Notes: generated by a model from the letters alone, not told the origin. Positions 9,929 to 19,541 are shown, counted from the first letter of the stretch. The stretch is 48,924 nucleotides of DNA from Acrasis kona (GCA_026419775.2 JAOPGA020001692.1:1-48924), one strand, 5' to 3'. Translations and numbers: made by a program.

Positions 9929-10640
9929 ATGTCCACCAAAAAGGCTAAGCCAAAGGCACCAAAGAAGTCATCTAAGAAGGAAGACCAGTCTGAAGAGATT
10001 AAACTTGTTGTGTTTGGCAGTGGTGGTGTTGGAAAATCAGCTCTAATTGTGCAACTCATCCAAGGAGTGTTTGTGGAATGTTATGGTAAGGAAGCAGTTT
10101 GTTGAATTCTTTAACATGGTAGACCCTACGTTGGAGGACTCATATCGCAAAGAATTAACGATAGATGGAAGAGAAGTAGTGTTGGATATTCTAGACACAG
10201 CAGGTAACCGCTAAACAATTCACACGAATTACAACAACGTTATAGGACAAGAGGAGTTCCACACGCTAAGAGATCAATATATTAGACATGCTGAAGGTTA
10301 TGTTATTGTTTACAGTATAAATAATCGCAACTCTTTTGATGAAGTAGAAACCTTCATCAAACAAATCCTAACGACAAGAGAGGTTGAAGAAGAGCAGTTC
10401 CCCAACGCTGCTTCGGAGGCGGCCATAGTTATTGTAGCGAACAAATGCGACCTTGAAAATGAACGTTTAGTACCAGTGGACGAAGCCAAGAAATTAGCAG
10501 CAAAATATGGAGGGTTTACATTTTTTGAGAGTTCTGCGAAAAGTAAATCCAACGTACAGGAAACGTTCGTTGCGGCGGCCAAGGAGGTAGTGGCCAAGGT
10601 CAAGTCCAGGAAAGAAGGAAAGAAGTGTTCCGTTATGTAA
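9929..10640 (+). CDS. Ras-subfamily small GTPase with basic N-terminal extension
   Basis: Three exons (9929-10085, 10123-10203, 10246-10640; introns 37 and 42 bp) give 210 aa. The first 24 or so residues are a Lys-rich tail not found in classical Ras. Then come the P-loop GSGGVGKS (residues 30-37), the effector loop [11 protein letters not shown], switch II DTAGQEEF with the catalytic Gln kept, NKCD for guanine recognition and SSAK. The C-terminus is a polybasic stretch ending in the CaaX box CSVM, whose terminal Met favours farnesylation. It should be a plasma-membrane signalling switch. An insert-like segment, [15 protein letters not shown], precedes the G4 strand. The stop lies only 6 bp from that of the convergent JmjC gene. 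Confidence 0.96.
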
Positions 10641-10646
10641 AAAATT

Positions 10647-11972
10647 TTATTGTACATCTTGTAAACCTCTCTTTCTTCCAAATTTGATAGGGTCGTCAAA
10701 ATTGTTTGGATCCCTCCAATTCCTAGTGCTGACACCAACCCACATCGCGTTCGTAGCATTACTATAGGGCATGTACCACCAATTAATGGCAACGTTCCTT
10801 CCCGGCGCAGATTCCACTCTATGATACCAATAAGTAGGAAGATAGATGCAGTCTCCGGCTTCGACATGCACTTGATACTGACGAGCTTGTTTAAACAACG
10901 GATACTTTTCGTAATCCGGCTTCAAAGGATCCACTCTAGTGTAGACGTTTGTGACTTCGGTGTCCACGTACAGTACATCGTTAAAGATGGGTTCAATGAG
11001 TGTGAAAATTCTTTTTCCATATATTTGACAAAGTAAGTTTTCATTTTCGTCATTGTGCATGGGACTATAGATGATTAGAAAAGAAACAAAATTTCACTTA
11101 CGTTACTTGTCCACCAGCACCAAACCACAATTGAGTCACGTCGTGCTTCATGTATTCTCCAAAAATCTTTGGGAAAGGAGGAAAATCCTTATGAAGCGGT
11201 TCGAATGTGTTCATGTTTGTTTGTGCGAGGTAGTAATTAATGTCACGGTTGGGATCCGAATATCGATCCAAAAAGTCACCAAAGTTGAACGAAGTGAAGA
11301 CAATCTTACTTCGATCTCCACTGTAATGATTGTCTTTACTTGTCTCCACTCGTATGGGAATGTGACCAATTTGTTGCTTAATGTATTCATCCGTCTTCCA
11401 ATTTTGATAAGCTTTAAATTGTTTTGCGTAACCCTTCATTAAAGTAGGAATTGCTTTGGTTACGCTCTTCTTGTAGAATTGTTCGCTATCCATTTGAATG
11501 TTGAATTAAAAAATGTTGACGAACGTTGTTGGCCATTCACCTTCTTGGTAAACAATGGGCCCATATTCCTTTTCGTAATAAATGTCCTGCGTGCCGCCGT
11601 TGATTGCTTGCATTTTTCTTGTCGTGCTTAGGAAATAATGTTGGAGTAGTACTCTGTCGTTTACGGTTGGGGGACTTTTTGGTCTATACTCCTCCCATTT
11701 GTTAGGTACCACGAATGAAGATATGGCATTATATGTATTTGCTAAATTGTTATATTTGATTCAATTTAATTTTGCATACCAAGATGGGTAGTTTCTGCAT
11801 CGAATATTCTTTTGGTTATAGATGGTAGAATTCCGAGAAGAGAACCCACTATAAAAGTTATACTTAAAAGCACTAGAAAGCTGTAGTCTCTTTTTGCGTT
11901 TCTGCTGTTGAAGAACTTGGGGTTTTTGGGGCTGGTTCCCTCATATCCTGGTAGTAGTGTTGTAGTTGCCAT
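10647..11972 (-). CDS. Membrane-anchored JmjC/cupin-8 2-oxoglutarate oxygenase
   Basis: These enzymes use Fe(II) and 2-oxoglutarate to hydroxylate proteins or other substrates. Four exons (11972-11780, 11741-11525, 11485-11102, 11064-10647; introns 38, 39 and 37 bp) give 403 aa. The 11486-11524 intron removes an in-frame TAA, which supports the model. Residues 28-50 or so (YSFLVLLSITFIVGSLLGIL) form a single membrane anchor after a short N-terminal tail. The catalytic domain has the HxD iron ligands His268-Asp270 (HND), the distal His346 in YWYHRV, and the block ENENLLCQIYGKRIF seen in JMJD7-type and cupin-8 proteins. The arrangement suggests a type II membrane protein with its active site in the ER/Golgi lumen. 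The substrate is unknown. Confidence 0.87.
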
Positions 11973-12226
11973 TATTAAATTACATGATTAATAAGGAATG
12001 CAAGTCTTCACCTGATTTGGTTGCTTCTTTACAATAATTCTTTAACAATGAACAATGTGCACTTCGAAGAACATGAAATCAAAATAGAAACATTCCGTTG
12101 GTTCCACAAGTATTGAGTGCTCAAACTTGCGTCTATGTCTCAAAAAAATTGATCTATCATGCGCACAGATTTGTTTTCTTGCCATTTTTTCTTCGTCTTC
12201 ATGTTCGGGGTATTGCTTTGTAATCT

Positions 12227-13153
12227 ATGACCAAAACCTCCCTTGAGCTGGAGGACCTCGAGAAAGGTGCGGTAAGTAACGCCACAGAACAAGATGAGAA
12301 TGATGGCGCAGTTGAACATGGAATGAAGAATGGTGGCACAGAGGGAATAGACAGTAGTGGAGACGTCGGAGTTCCTGGAACCCAAAGCGTGATTGACACC
12401 GAGAATAAAGATACACACCAGAGCATCCAAGTAACAAATGCAGAGCAGATAGAACTAAATATCAAAGAAGTGCAACCAGAAGTCGAAAAGCCACAAGCAC
12501 ACATTCTGCGGAGGATGTTGTGCGGGTACTTTAAGAAGTTTACTGGTGTGAAAGGACACAAAAATCCATATCAAAGACCAACAATACCTTTTATGTTTGT
12601 TACATTTATTGCATCTTTTATAGCCATCTCCATTCTTGGTGTTTTGCATTATTATGCAATCATTGATCAATTACCACATGCTAATCCAAATGTGCAACTA
12701 CAGGTTGTAGCAATGTTAGTCGGAAGCTTTGGGGCTAGTGCAGTTTTGGTTTATGGTGAAATTAAATCACCACTTGCACAACCCAGAAATCTCGTGGGAG
12801 GACACTTTGTGAGTGCTTTGGTAGGAGTCATATGGAAAGTTATACTAATACAAATTCCATTGGGCAATTGGTTTTATCCATGGTTTTGCGGACTAGCAGT
12901 AGCGTCTGCAGTTGTTGCAATGCAAATCACTAGAACAACACACCCTCCCGGGTAAGACGCTTTTAAAAAACTTTAATTGATTCAAAGTAGAGGTGCGACC
13001 GCTCTTATTGCCGTAATGAGCCCATTATTTCCTTGGTATGGGTTTCAATACTTGTTTGTTCCCATCCTATCAGGGTCGTTAATCATGTTGATTGTTGCCC
13101 TGCTTGTCGACAATTTGAAGCCAGAATCACGCTACCCATTGTACTGGATATAA
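12227..13153 (+). CDS. HPP-family integral membrane protein
   Basis: Two exons (12227-12951, 12991-13153; intron 39 bp) give 295 aa. Residues 1-115 or so are a polar, Glu/Gln-rich cytosolic region. The rest has about five hydrophobic segments. The diagnostic HPP block reads TTHPPGGATAL and is completed only across the exon junction; HPP proteins also show the GSFGASAVL-type motif seen here. Members in plants and cyanobacteria act in plastid nitrite transport. That function cannot be transferred to this organism without more evidence, so a small-anion transporter is only a hypothesis. The first ATG after an in-frame stop was used. Confidence 0.88.
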
Positions 13154-13213
13154 TTTAAAGTGTATATAGATTAAATAAAATGTTTATTTATAAATAAACA
13201 AACGTTTTTTAGT

Positions 13214-13556
13214 TCAGTTTCCGAATAATACAACCATCAGTATGATTACAACAATATTCCAAAGTGCAATAAAGACTCTGAGGGAATTATTACGTAGAGG
13301 TGCGAGGATTTGTTACCTTAGTGTTCTTAAATCGGTCAGCACTTGCTTGACTGTATCACCTATTGTTGTTTTTTGTGCTGATATTCCTCTCATTTCTGTT
13401 TCTCCCTCCTCAACAAAGTGGTCCTCGGTTGTAGCATTACTTCTGTATTACGTTAGAAAAGAGATTAGCAAACACAAACATGGTAAAATTGATGACTGCA
13501 GCGGCATTGACGAACAAAGTGGTGCTGACAATTAAATCAGATAACCAAAACCCCAT
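13214..13556 (-). CDS. SMIM7: SMIM7-like small integral membrane protein
   Basis: Three short exons (13556-13480, 13442-13317, 13277-13214; introns 37 and 39 bp) give 88 aa. The N-terminus has a hydrophobic stretch ending LFVNAAAVINF. The C-terminus reads RVFIALWNIVVIILMVVLFGN, which closely follows the end of animal SMIM7 ([21 protein letters not shown]). The first hydrophobic segment also matches (LLMNAGAVLNF in SMIM7). SMIM7 is a conserved small endomembrane protein of unclear function. An overlapping plus-strand ORF of 97 codons masks this gene; exon phases, homology and intron sizes favour the minus strand. The start is 66 bp from the divergent coiled-coil gene. Confidence 0.85.
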
Positions 13557-13622
13557 CGTTAGTTGACTTATTGTAACTTGACTGGTTGATTCGTTGACAC
13601 AATCAAAATTCGAACATAAACA

Positions 13623-14954
13623 ATGAGCGACCGAGCCAATTCAGATGATAGAGTGTTATCAACAAGTGGATCAGATCTCTCCATAAGCTCCAAGAGTACC
13701 ACTACGTGGGCCGATGAAGAAATAGATGGACAAAATGGCGATCACATGGAGGCACAAAAATCAAAAGGGGGAAAGCCAGACTTGCAAAAAAGAAGAAAAA
13801 AGTCAAGAAAACCAGTACATGCTGATTCAACTAATGGTGATGCTCATCCACAAGGAAGGGACAATTCAGTTCGAGTTCACATGAACAAGCTGTTCAACCA
13901 ATTTGCCCTCTCGCACAAAGAAATTACTACGTTAATCATTCGCACATTCGAAGAGCAAGAAGAAAGAATCAACGAATCGCAACAGTCGTATCAAACACAA
14001 CAGGAGCAACTATTAAAGGATAAATCACAATTAGAGATGGACAGAAAAATACTACAATCGGACAGGGAACAACTTTCGAAGGAGAAGGATCAATTTACAG
14101 AGGAGAAGGACCAGCTCACAAAAGAAAGGGAACTATTACGTAAGGAAAAGCAAGAGTTGGAACAGGAGCGCGCTGACTTGATCAAGTTGAAGAATTCGCT
14201 CACCCAGGGTCAACAACCATCCTCACCACCTCCAACAAACATTGTACCTAATGAACTATGTAGCCCTACATTATCATTCGAGCTGTTTGAACCAACATTT
14301 TTCCAAGTGGGAAGGGACTCTCCAATCATGTGTCACTATACAAGAAACTTGCAAGAAATGAACAACATGATTGAAGAATCAGACTTGACACGCAGTAAGA
14401 CCATGATATCGCTTGGTATATGTTGGAACGAATCAAACAAGACCAGTCTCATCACCATCAGCAACGCAAAATCAGTTTATCTTTTTCACATTGTGGATTG
14501 TGCGAAACGTTCCAAGCCACTGCCTCCACTCTTATCAAAACTTTTAACCAACAAGGACATTATCAAGACTGGACTGGACATTGTGACATGTATCGACAAG
14601 CTGTTTTATGATTATCAAAACATTTACGTATCGCCAGTGTTCAACCACCACAAACTTTTAGATAGAAGCGTAGGAAGGAATTTGAATTCCATCGTTCGCA
14701 AAGTCTTCGACAAGGATGTGAGGGACTTGATACCGACGCCGCAAGTGTCCAGAAGTGATTGGGAGACGAACGGACTTACGAGGGAACAAATGATGTATGA
14801 AGTGAAGAGCGCTTATATTGGGTACCGCATCGTTGCTGATTTGTTTGGTGAATACAGAAGAAAGGAATTAGAAAAGATTAAGAAGGACAATTCTGCGCAA
14901 CAGCAAGTTCGGGGTTTGTATCAATGGATAGAAAGTTATAAATTAACATTTTGA
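13623..14954 (+). CDS. Coiled-coil protein with catalytically dead WRN/RNase D-type 3'-5' exonuclease domain
   Basis: This is a 443-aa single-exon protein. Residues 1-80 are polar and Lys/Ser-rich, with a likely nuclear signal (KRRKKSRK). Residues 100-195 are a strong coiled coil. Residues 255-412 or so follow the WRN-type DEDDy exonuclease pattern: a hydrophobic strand, SVYLFHIVDC, LPPLLSKLLTNKDIIKTGLDI, DKLFYD, NLNSIVRKVF, SDW, then LTREQMMYEVKSAYIGYRIVADLF. The four metal-binding acids are missing. Human WRN SMDIEW corresponds to SLGICW here (Asp to Gly265, Glu to Cys267), the second Asp maps to Cys323, and YAATDAY becomes YEVKSAY (Tyr392 kept, Asp to Ser396). I infer a non-catalytic DNA/RNA-binding or scaffold protein. 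The domain call is from pattern memory and needs a profile search. Confidence 0.75.
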   Translation: MSDRANSDDRVLSTSGSDLSISSKSTTTWADEEIDGQNGDHMEAQKSKGGKPDLQKRRKKSRKPVHADSTNGDAHPQGRDNSVRVHMNKLFNQFALSHKEITTLIIRTFEEQEERINESQQSYQTQQEQLLKDKSQLEMDRKILQSDREQLSKEKDQFTEEKDQLTKERELLRKEKQELEQERADLIKLKNSLTQGQQPSSPPPTNIVPNELCSPTLSFELFEPTFFQVGRDSPIMCHYTRNLQEMNNMIEESDLTRSKTMISLGICWNESNKTSLITISNAKSVYLFHIVDCAKRSKPLPPLLSKLLTNKDIIKTGLDIVTCIDKLFYDYQNIYVSPVFNHHKLLDRSVGRNLNSIVRKVFDKDVRDLIPTPQVSRSDWETNGLTREQMMYEVKSAYIGYRIVADLFGEYRRKELEKIKKDNSAQQQVRGLYQWIESYKLTF

Positions 14955-15058
14955 AAATGCGTTTTTTTGTTCTCACATGTGCATTCCATCACGTAAGGTC
15001 ATGTATTAAAATTAGAGTATCGAAAAAACATTTATATTTACACTTTTAAAATTACACA

Positions 15059-15484
15059 TTAGCACTTGAACGCGCACTGCAAAACTCGCAACGTTAGCAC
15101 GTCTACTTGAGCGCTCATTTCTACGTTCTCTTTGTTTATGATGTTCTTTATTTGCGCCTTTTCATTTACTGGTAGGTTTTGTGACTGTAGGTACTCCTCA
15201 CCGTTGTCACCGTTAGAGCTATTTATTGGCCACCTTCCAAAGCCCAGTTCGTAGTACCTTCTTTTTAGCGTTGATATTGAGACAGATAGTTTGCTAGCAG
15301 CGATGGGCTGAGGAATGGTCAAGTAGCGTACGATATCATGTACGGGAATCTCAATCTTCTGTGGTCTGTAATCCTTCTTTACCACACCCTTGATTACTTT
15401 CTTTTGAGCAGTGCTCATTTGCTTGATATCTTCCTTTTGGTATTGCAAAGTGATACCGGCGTTGCGGATGTTGCTTCTGCACAT
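15059..15484 (-). CDS. RWP-RK domain transcription factor, short
   Basis: RWP-RK proteins bind DNA and control nitrogen or gametogenesis genes in plants and algae; they also occur in several amoebae. This protein is 141 aa from the ATG at 15484. The frame is open to an earlier ATG at 15571, and an optional 42-bp GT-AG intron (15498-15539) could shorten that longer form. The RWP-RK core lies at about residues 44-84: IPVHDIVRYLTIPQPIAA, SKLSVSISTLKRRYYELGFG, then RWP; the trailing RK is replaced (RWPINS). No second domain is seen. It is convergent with the pseudo-exonuclease gene (104 bp between stops). Target genes are unknown. Confidence 0.75.
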   Translation of the reverse strand: MCRSNIRNAGITLQYQKEDIKQMSTAQKKVIKGVVKKDYRPQKIEIPVHDIVRYLTIPQPIAASKLSVSISTLKRRYYELGFGRWPINSSNGDNGEEYLQSQNLPVNEKAQIKNIINKENVEMSAQVDVLTLRVLQCAFKC

Positions 15485-15571
15485 GTTTATTTTTGTTGTG
15501 TTCTGAGTTTTAAGGGTTTTAATCGAATAAAATAGTTTTAATACTTGCCATAATGGACGATTAGATTCCAT

Positions 15572-16346
15572 GGCCGCTTGAGCTGGTCGTTCTTTTTAGT
15601 TGCTTTTCTCTTTGTAAGGGTAACGGGAAACAAATTAGTGCAATGATAACGCCCGCTTTTCAGCCGGCGTATTTCCGCGCTAGCACTAATTATTAGAACG
15701 GCTGCATTCAGACCAATTTGTTCCTTAAATAAAATGGTGTTCATCCTAGAACACGAATTATTAATACTCATGTTTCCTTTATAACACATCATTTTCATAT
15801 CATTTTTCGCATAATGCCGAAAGAAGAGCTTTATCCATGTGAAAATTACAAATAAAGTTGCGCTAAAACTGTAAATATAGGAGGGCTAATTTATTTGGTG
15901 TTTTGCATTTTCCCTCTTATCAGATATCTGAACTCGGGCAGGGATTAATTTCAATGCCGCACTAAACGTTTGGCTAAAACTATCCACACTTTGATAAAAT
16001 CTTGCCGGACCGGTTTTATTGATAAAATGATAATAGTATTTCACTGGGTCAGTGGCACAGTGCGGCCAATATCAGAACTTACCTTACCAGAAGACTTAAA
16101 ATTATTAAAAAGAATTGAAATATGTTTGTGACGCTTTATTTTGATGAATTGCCAGTGCACTTTGTTTATGTCTATTGGTGACGAATATTTCATCTTATTT
16201 GAGCGTTGGTGCCAAAAAATTTCAACATTAATAAATCAGTACTAGATGAAGATGTAATGTCAATTTTCAATTAGTACGTTACAACAGGAGAGAGCATTCG
16301 GGGTGTGTCAAAAAGATAGCACAATTTATTTCTATTCTAAAGTAAT
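15572..16346. other. Intergenic, no gene supported
   Basis: About 775 bp lie between the RWP-RK 5' end and the HSBP1 3' end. An 86-codon minus-strand frame (15798-15538) begins with ATG but has no recognisable composition or homology and runs into the RWP-RK frame. There is no RNA gene that I recognise. The stretch is probably promoter plus UTR. Confidence 0.45.
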
Positions 16347-16691
16347 TTATTTGTTCTCGCCTTCCTGATCCTGTTCTTCGGGTATGCCAGCCTTGAATGA
16401 AAGTTATGAATGCAAACGTCATTTACTCACCTGAGCCATCAATTCTCCAATGCTCTTCTCCAAGTCATCGATGCGCCCACCCATATCGTCGACTATTATT
16501 TAATTAATAAGCGAAATACTTTATAACATACTTCTCTTGATTATTGTGTCAGACATATCTTGGAACCTAGATTGCTTCGGGTGTTATTATTTGGGAGTGT
16601 CATATTTTACCATTTGTTGAAGTAGGTTTTGTACAAATACAGTCAATTCCTGAGCACCCTGTGGGTTGTTCGATCCAGCATTGTCTGACAT
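16347..16691 (-). CDS. HSBP1: Heat shock factor-binding protein 1 (HSBP1) homologue
   Basis: HSBP1 is a small trimeric coiled-coil protein that binds the HSF1 trimerisation region and also acts with the WASH complex. Four tiny exons (16691-16611, 16574-16532, 16492-16431, 16391-16347; introns 36, 39 and 39 bp) give 76 aa, the usual family length. The spliced product shows the conserved heptad core: FVQNLLQQMQSRFQDMSD, TIIKRIDDMGGRIDDLEK, SIGELMAQAG. Every exon junction reproduces a conserved block, so the model is strong even though no exon is long enough to stand out alone. Confidence 0.95.
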
Positions 16692-16918
16692 GTTCTGTTG
16701 ATTTTGTTTTCAGTCAACCAAATTGTAAGAGGCGGCTTATGCTTTTTGGATTACGCAATGATGAAGAAAAGAGCAATTCTGCAGACTGTGCTTGTGTTAT
16801 TTATGTATAAAATCAAAAGATGAAGGATATATTTGCAGGACTTTCCAATTAAAATTGTAAATTTAATTTAGAGGTTTACTAGAACCAGTTCAGAAAAAAA
16901 ACACTACCAACCGAAACA

Positions 16919-17601
16919 ATGTCATCACCTGGCAAGTTTATAGGATCTCCTACCAAACGAAGAGAGATGGATCTCATGAAATTGTAAGTAAGAACATTCC
17001 AGTGATACTCACGAAAAAGAATGATGAGCGACTACAAAGTAATGATGGAGGGGGACTCTACTTCAGAGTTTTTCGTAAAATTCCATGGACCAAAAGACAG
17101 TACGTGTTCTTGAATCAATCATTTCTAATAACTTTTAGCCCCATATGAAGGTGGAGTTTGGAAAGTCCGATGCATCTTGCCTGAGAATTATCCCTATAAG
17201 TCCCCTTCAATAGGGTTTTGTAATACCATTTATCATCCAAACGTTGATGAAATGTAAGATCTCTCGTAAAGCACCAACTAAATTAATTTTTTAGATCCGG
17301 TTCTGTTTGCCTTGACGTGATTAACCAAACATGGAGCCCCATGTTTGACTTGATTAACATTTTCGAAGTGTTCCTACCACAGCTGCTAACCTATCCTAAT
17401 CCTTCGGATCCCATGAACGGAGATGCAGCATCATTAATGATCAAAGAACCAGAGAAATTCAAAAGGAAGGTGAATGATTATACACAACGCTTTGCTAAGG
17501 AAGCTGATGTTCAATTCTCAAAGATGGATGAGGACGACGAGGATGATGATTTATCTAACGCATCAGCATCATCTGGAGATTTGGCTGACTTTGAATTGTG
17601 A
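16919..17601 (+). CDS. UBE2H: Ubiquitin-conjugating enzyme E2, UBE2H/Ubc8 type
   Basis: Four exons (16919-16983, 17020-17099, 17139-17253, 17295-17601; introns 36, 39 and 41 bp) give 188 aa, close to human UBE2H. Family-specific blocks include MSSPGK at the start, [22 protein letters not shown] and [13 protein letters not shown] with the catalytic Cys92. [13 protein letters not shown] follows. The tail is acidic ([13 protein letters not shown]), as in UBE2H/Ubc8. UBE2H works with the CTLH/GID E3 ligase in regulated degradation of metabolic enzymes; that partnership is inferred from the family. Its start is 227 bp from the divergent HSBP1 start. Confidence 0.97.
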
Positions 17602-17974
17602 AATGTAAATAAACAAATATTGTGACTTATAAGTACCCCCTGCATTGAAAGCCGACGAGCAGTACTCATTATGTTTGAAAGTAGAAGCATTTATTAACTT
17701 GATTTGATGTCGGTGAAATGTCTTTTATGTTAATTATATCTTGCATCTCCCACCTGCAGATGGTGATTGTATGTTCTCTGGGCATATCTTTTTAAAAATT
17801 TTTTGCTACACTCATCAGAGGATTTTGTGTGATTCTAGAACCCTTGTTCTGCAATGGAGTAATAATTTAGGTATTGAGGCATACTCAAATACAAAGTTGA
17901 CCGAACGTCAATTGTCAAGTTTTGAATAGCATGGTGGTAACTCTGTTCAGGTATGTGTCACACGATACAGACTA
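17602..17974. other. Intergenic with weak OTU-like reading frame
   Basis: This holds the UBE2H 3' end and the GST upstream region. A plus-strand frame at 17741-17929 reads PPADGDCMF near its start, recalling the catalytic DGxC block of OTU deubiquitinases, but nothing else of that family follows. There is no ATG at a sensible place. It is treated as non-genic or a relic. Confidence 0.35.
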
Positions 17975-18777
17975 ATGATATATGTGATAATGCATAGACC
18001 TAATGAGAAGAAATTCAGTCAGGTTGGTTGGAGAGTGAGATTGATGCTGGAAGAGAAGAACATTCGCTTCGAAACACGTTTGATAGTGCTCAGTCAAAAA
18101 GAACACAAAGAAGAGGATATAGTAAGATTAAATCCTAGAGGCGAGGTATGTGATGTACATTTTCTAGTGGTTAGAATTCCAGTTACCCATTCTACAAGAT
18201 GAATATTATGCATTACACGAGGAGGCAAGTATGGTGCAGTACATTGAGGAAAATTATCCAGAGCCACCATTAATGCCCCAAAGAGAAGATAGAAAGAATA
18301 GAGCAGAGGTGCTTGTTATATTTCACGAAAGTATAGGTGTTTTCGCGAACAATTGTAGAAACGTAATTTCTTTCTTATCAAACGAGGACACACCAAGCAC
18401 TTCTTCCGCCCAAAATGCATTCAAAGAAAAAGTAAAGGAGTGCAAAATGATTGTATCAATTGAGTTGTCAAGGTGGGAAAAACTTTTGGTGTCTCATGGA
18501 GAACAATTCCTAACAGGAAAAGAAATATCTGTTGTAGATGTATGCTTTTTTCCTTATTTCGCTCACATAGTGCGGTTTGGATTTAGTCTCAAAAAGCTAC
18601 CAAAGTAAGATAATGTTGGTCGAAATCAGTGATAATTTTGAAGACTAGATGCTTATTATGACATGATGGTAAAGCGGCCTACAGTAAAAAAGGTAAGTTT
18701 GCTGTTCTTAATCGCATCCAATCCTTTAGACTTGGCCAAGTGGCTGGAACACCTCCACAACACAATACCTAAAATAA
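17975..18777 (+). CDS. Glutathione S-transferase family protein
   Basis: Four exons (17975-18145, 18183-18604, 18644-18692, 18730-18777; introns 37, 39 and 37 bp) give 229 aa. The N-terminal thioredoxin-like half starts MIYVIMHRP and has VGWRVRLMLEEKNI (helix 1), then LNPRGELPILQDEYYALHEEASMV. The cis-Pro is in ELPIL and the glutathione-binding E(A)S block is kept. The C-terminal half is all-helical and ends RPTVKKTWPSGW, as in many GSTs. An upstream ATG at 17932 with a 20-bp GT-AG interval could extend the protein by 8 residues, but the chosen ATG gives a normal first strand. The subclass (MAAI/GDAP1-like or another) is not resolved. Confidence 0.88.
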
Positions 18778-18992
18778 AATTGAACATTAAATTTAACTTT
18801 GTAAACTCTGATGATTGGCTAGTTTACCTTGACCCAATGTGCAAGTCAAGGTCAAGTTTAGTTCATGTGGTTCCAAAATAGACTGGATGTGTGACGCTTA
18901 TTCTCCGTAAACAGTGCCAACACATAGAAGTACCAGACAGACCAATAAAATCTGTCAAGCAAGTACAATTGGAGTCTGTAAACGACAAGCAT

Positions 18993-19521
18993 ATGCTTTG
19001 TATTTCTGAGCGAGACTATCAACGTAAGAACTTCATCCCTTCTAATCCAATTAACATGCCAAGACCTTGAGGACTACTTGTCACAGAGACCTGATAGATC
19101 CTTGTTAGTGGATAGAAATATACTACGCGAATATAATGTTTCTCCAGTTTTAATTAGCGCCACAGAAAGAGTTGTAAGAGAAAAGAGAAATTCCTCTTTG
19201 CAGCACAAAATGTCGAACAGGCCTGACAAAGACCAATTGATTTCGAAAGGGATTTATAAAAATGAGAGTGAGGGACCAAAGAGAGGTGAGGTTGGATCTC
19301 ACATCGAGGCACATCTACAGAACAGACCAGTTCACAACGACTTGGTCTCGAAGCATATAGTTCCTACTCAAACATTTTTTACGTCGCCGCACATTGCCTC
19401 CATACACAAAAAATTAGAGGTTGATAACCAAAAAGTGTTTCTCGAAAAGCAACTGCTGAAAAGACCTAAAACAAGAGAAGAAATGGAGCAGAAAAAGTAC
19501 AGTACGAGTCCAGATGTGTAA
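18993..19521 (+). CDS. RPEL-repeat protein, putative G-actin-binding
   Basis: RPEL motifs (RPxxxELxxRxIL) bind monomeric actin, as in MRTF and Phactr. The confirmed part is two exons (18993-19023, 19064-19521; intron 40 bp), 162 aa. Four spaced motifs are visible: QRPDRSLLVDRNIL, NRPDKDQLISKGIY, NRPVHNDLVSKHIV and a weaker KRPKTREEMEQKKY. Nothing else is recognised. The frame continues open upstream to about 18900, and an ATG at 18837 with a 45-bp GT-AG intron would add about 43 residues; both are plausible, so the true start is open. It is probably a small regulator of actin dynamics. The stop is 20 bp from the convergent XRCC3 stop. Confidence 0.75.
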
Positions 19522-19541
19522 AAATGTATAATAAACAATAT

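Noticed and set aside
10310-10867. Minus-strand ORF of 185 codons
   Set aside because: It spans the end of Ras and the end of the JmjC gene in the wrong frame; both true genes are strongly supported.
13242-13535. Plus-strand ORF of 97 codons
   Set aside because: It overlaps the spliced minus-strand SMIM7 exons, whose homology and phases are far better.
15538-15798. Minus-strand ORF of 86 codons upstream of RWP-RK
   Set aside because: No composition, motif or context support; overlaps the RWP-RK 5' end in another frame.
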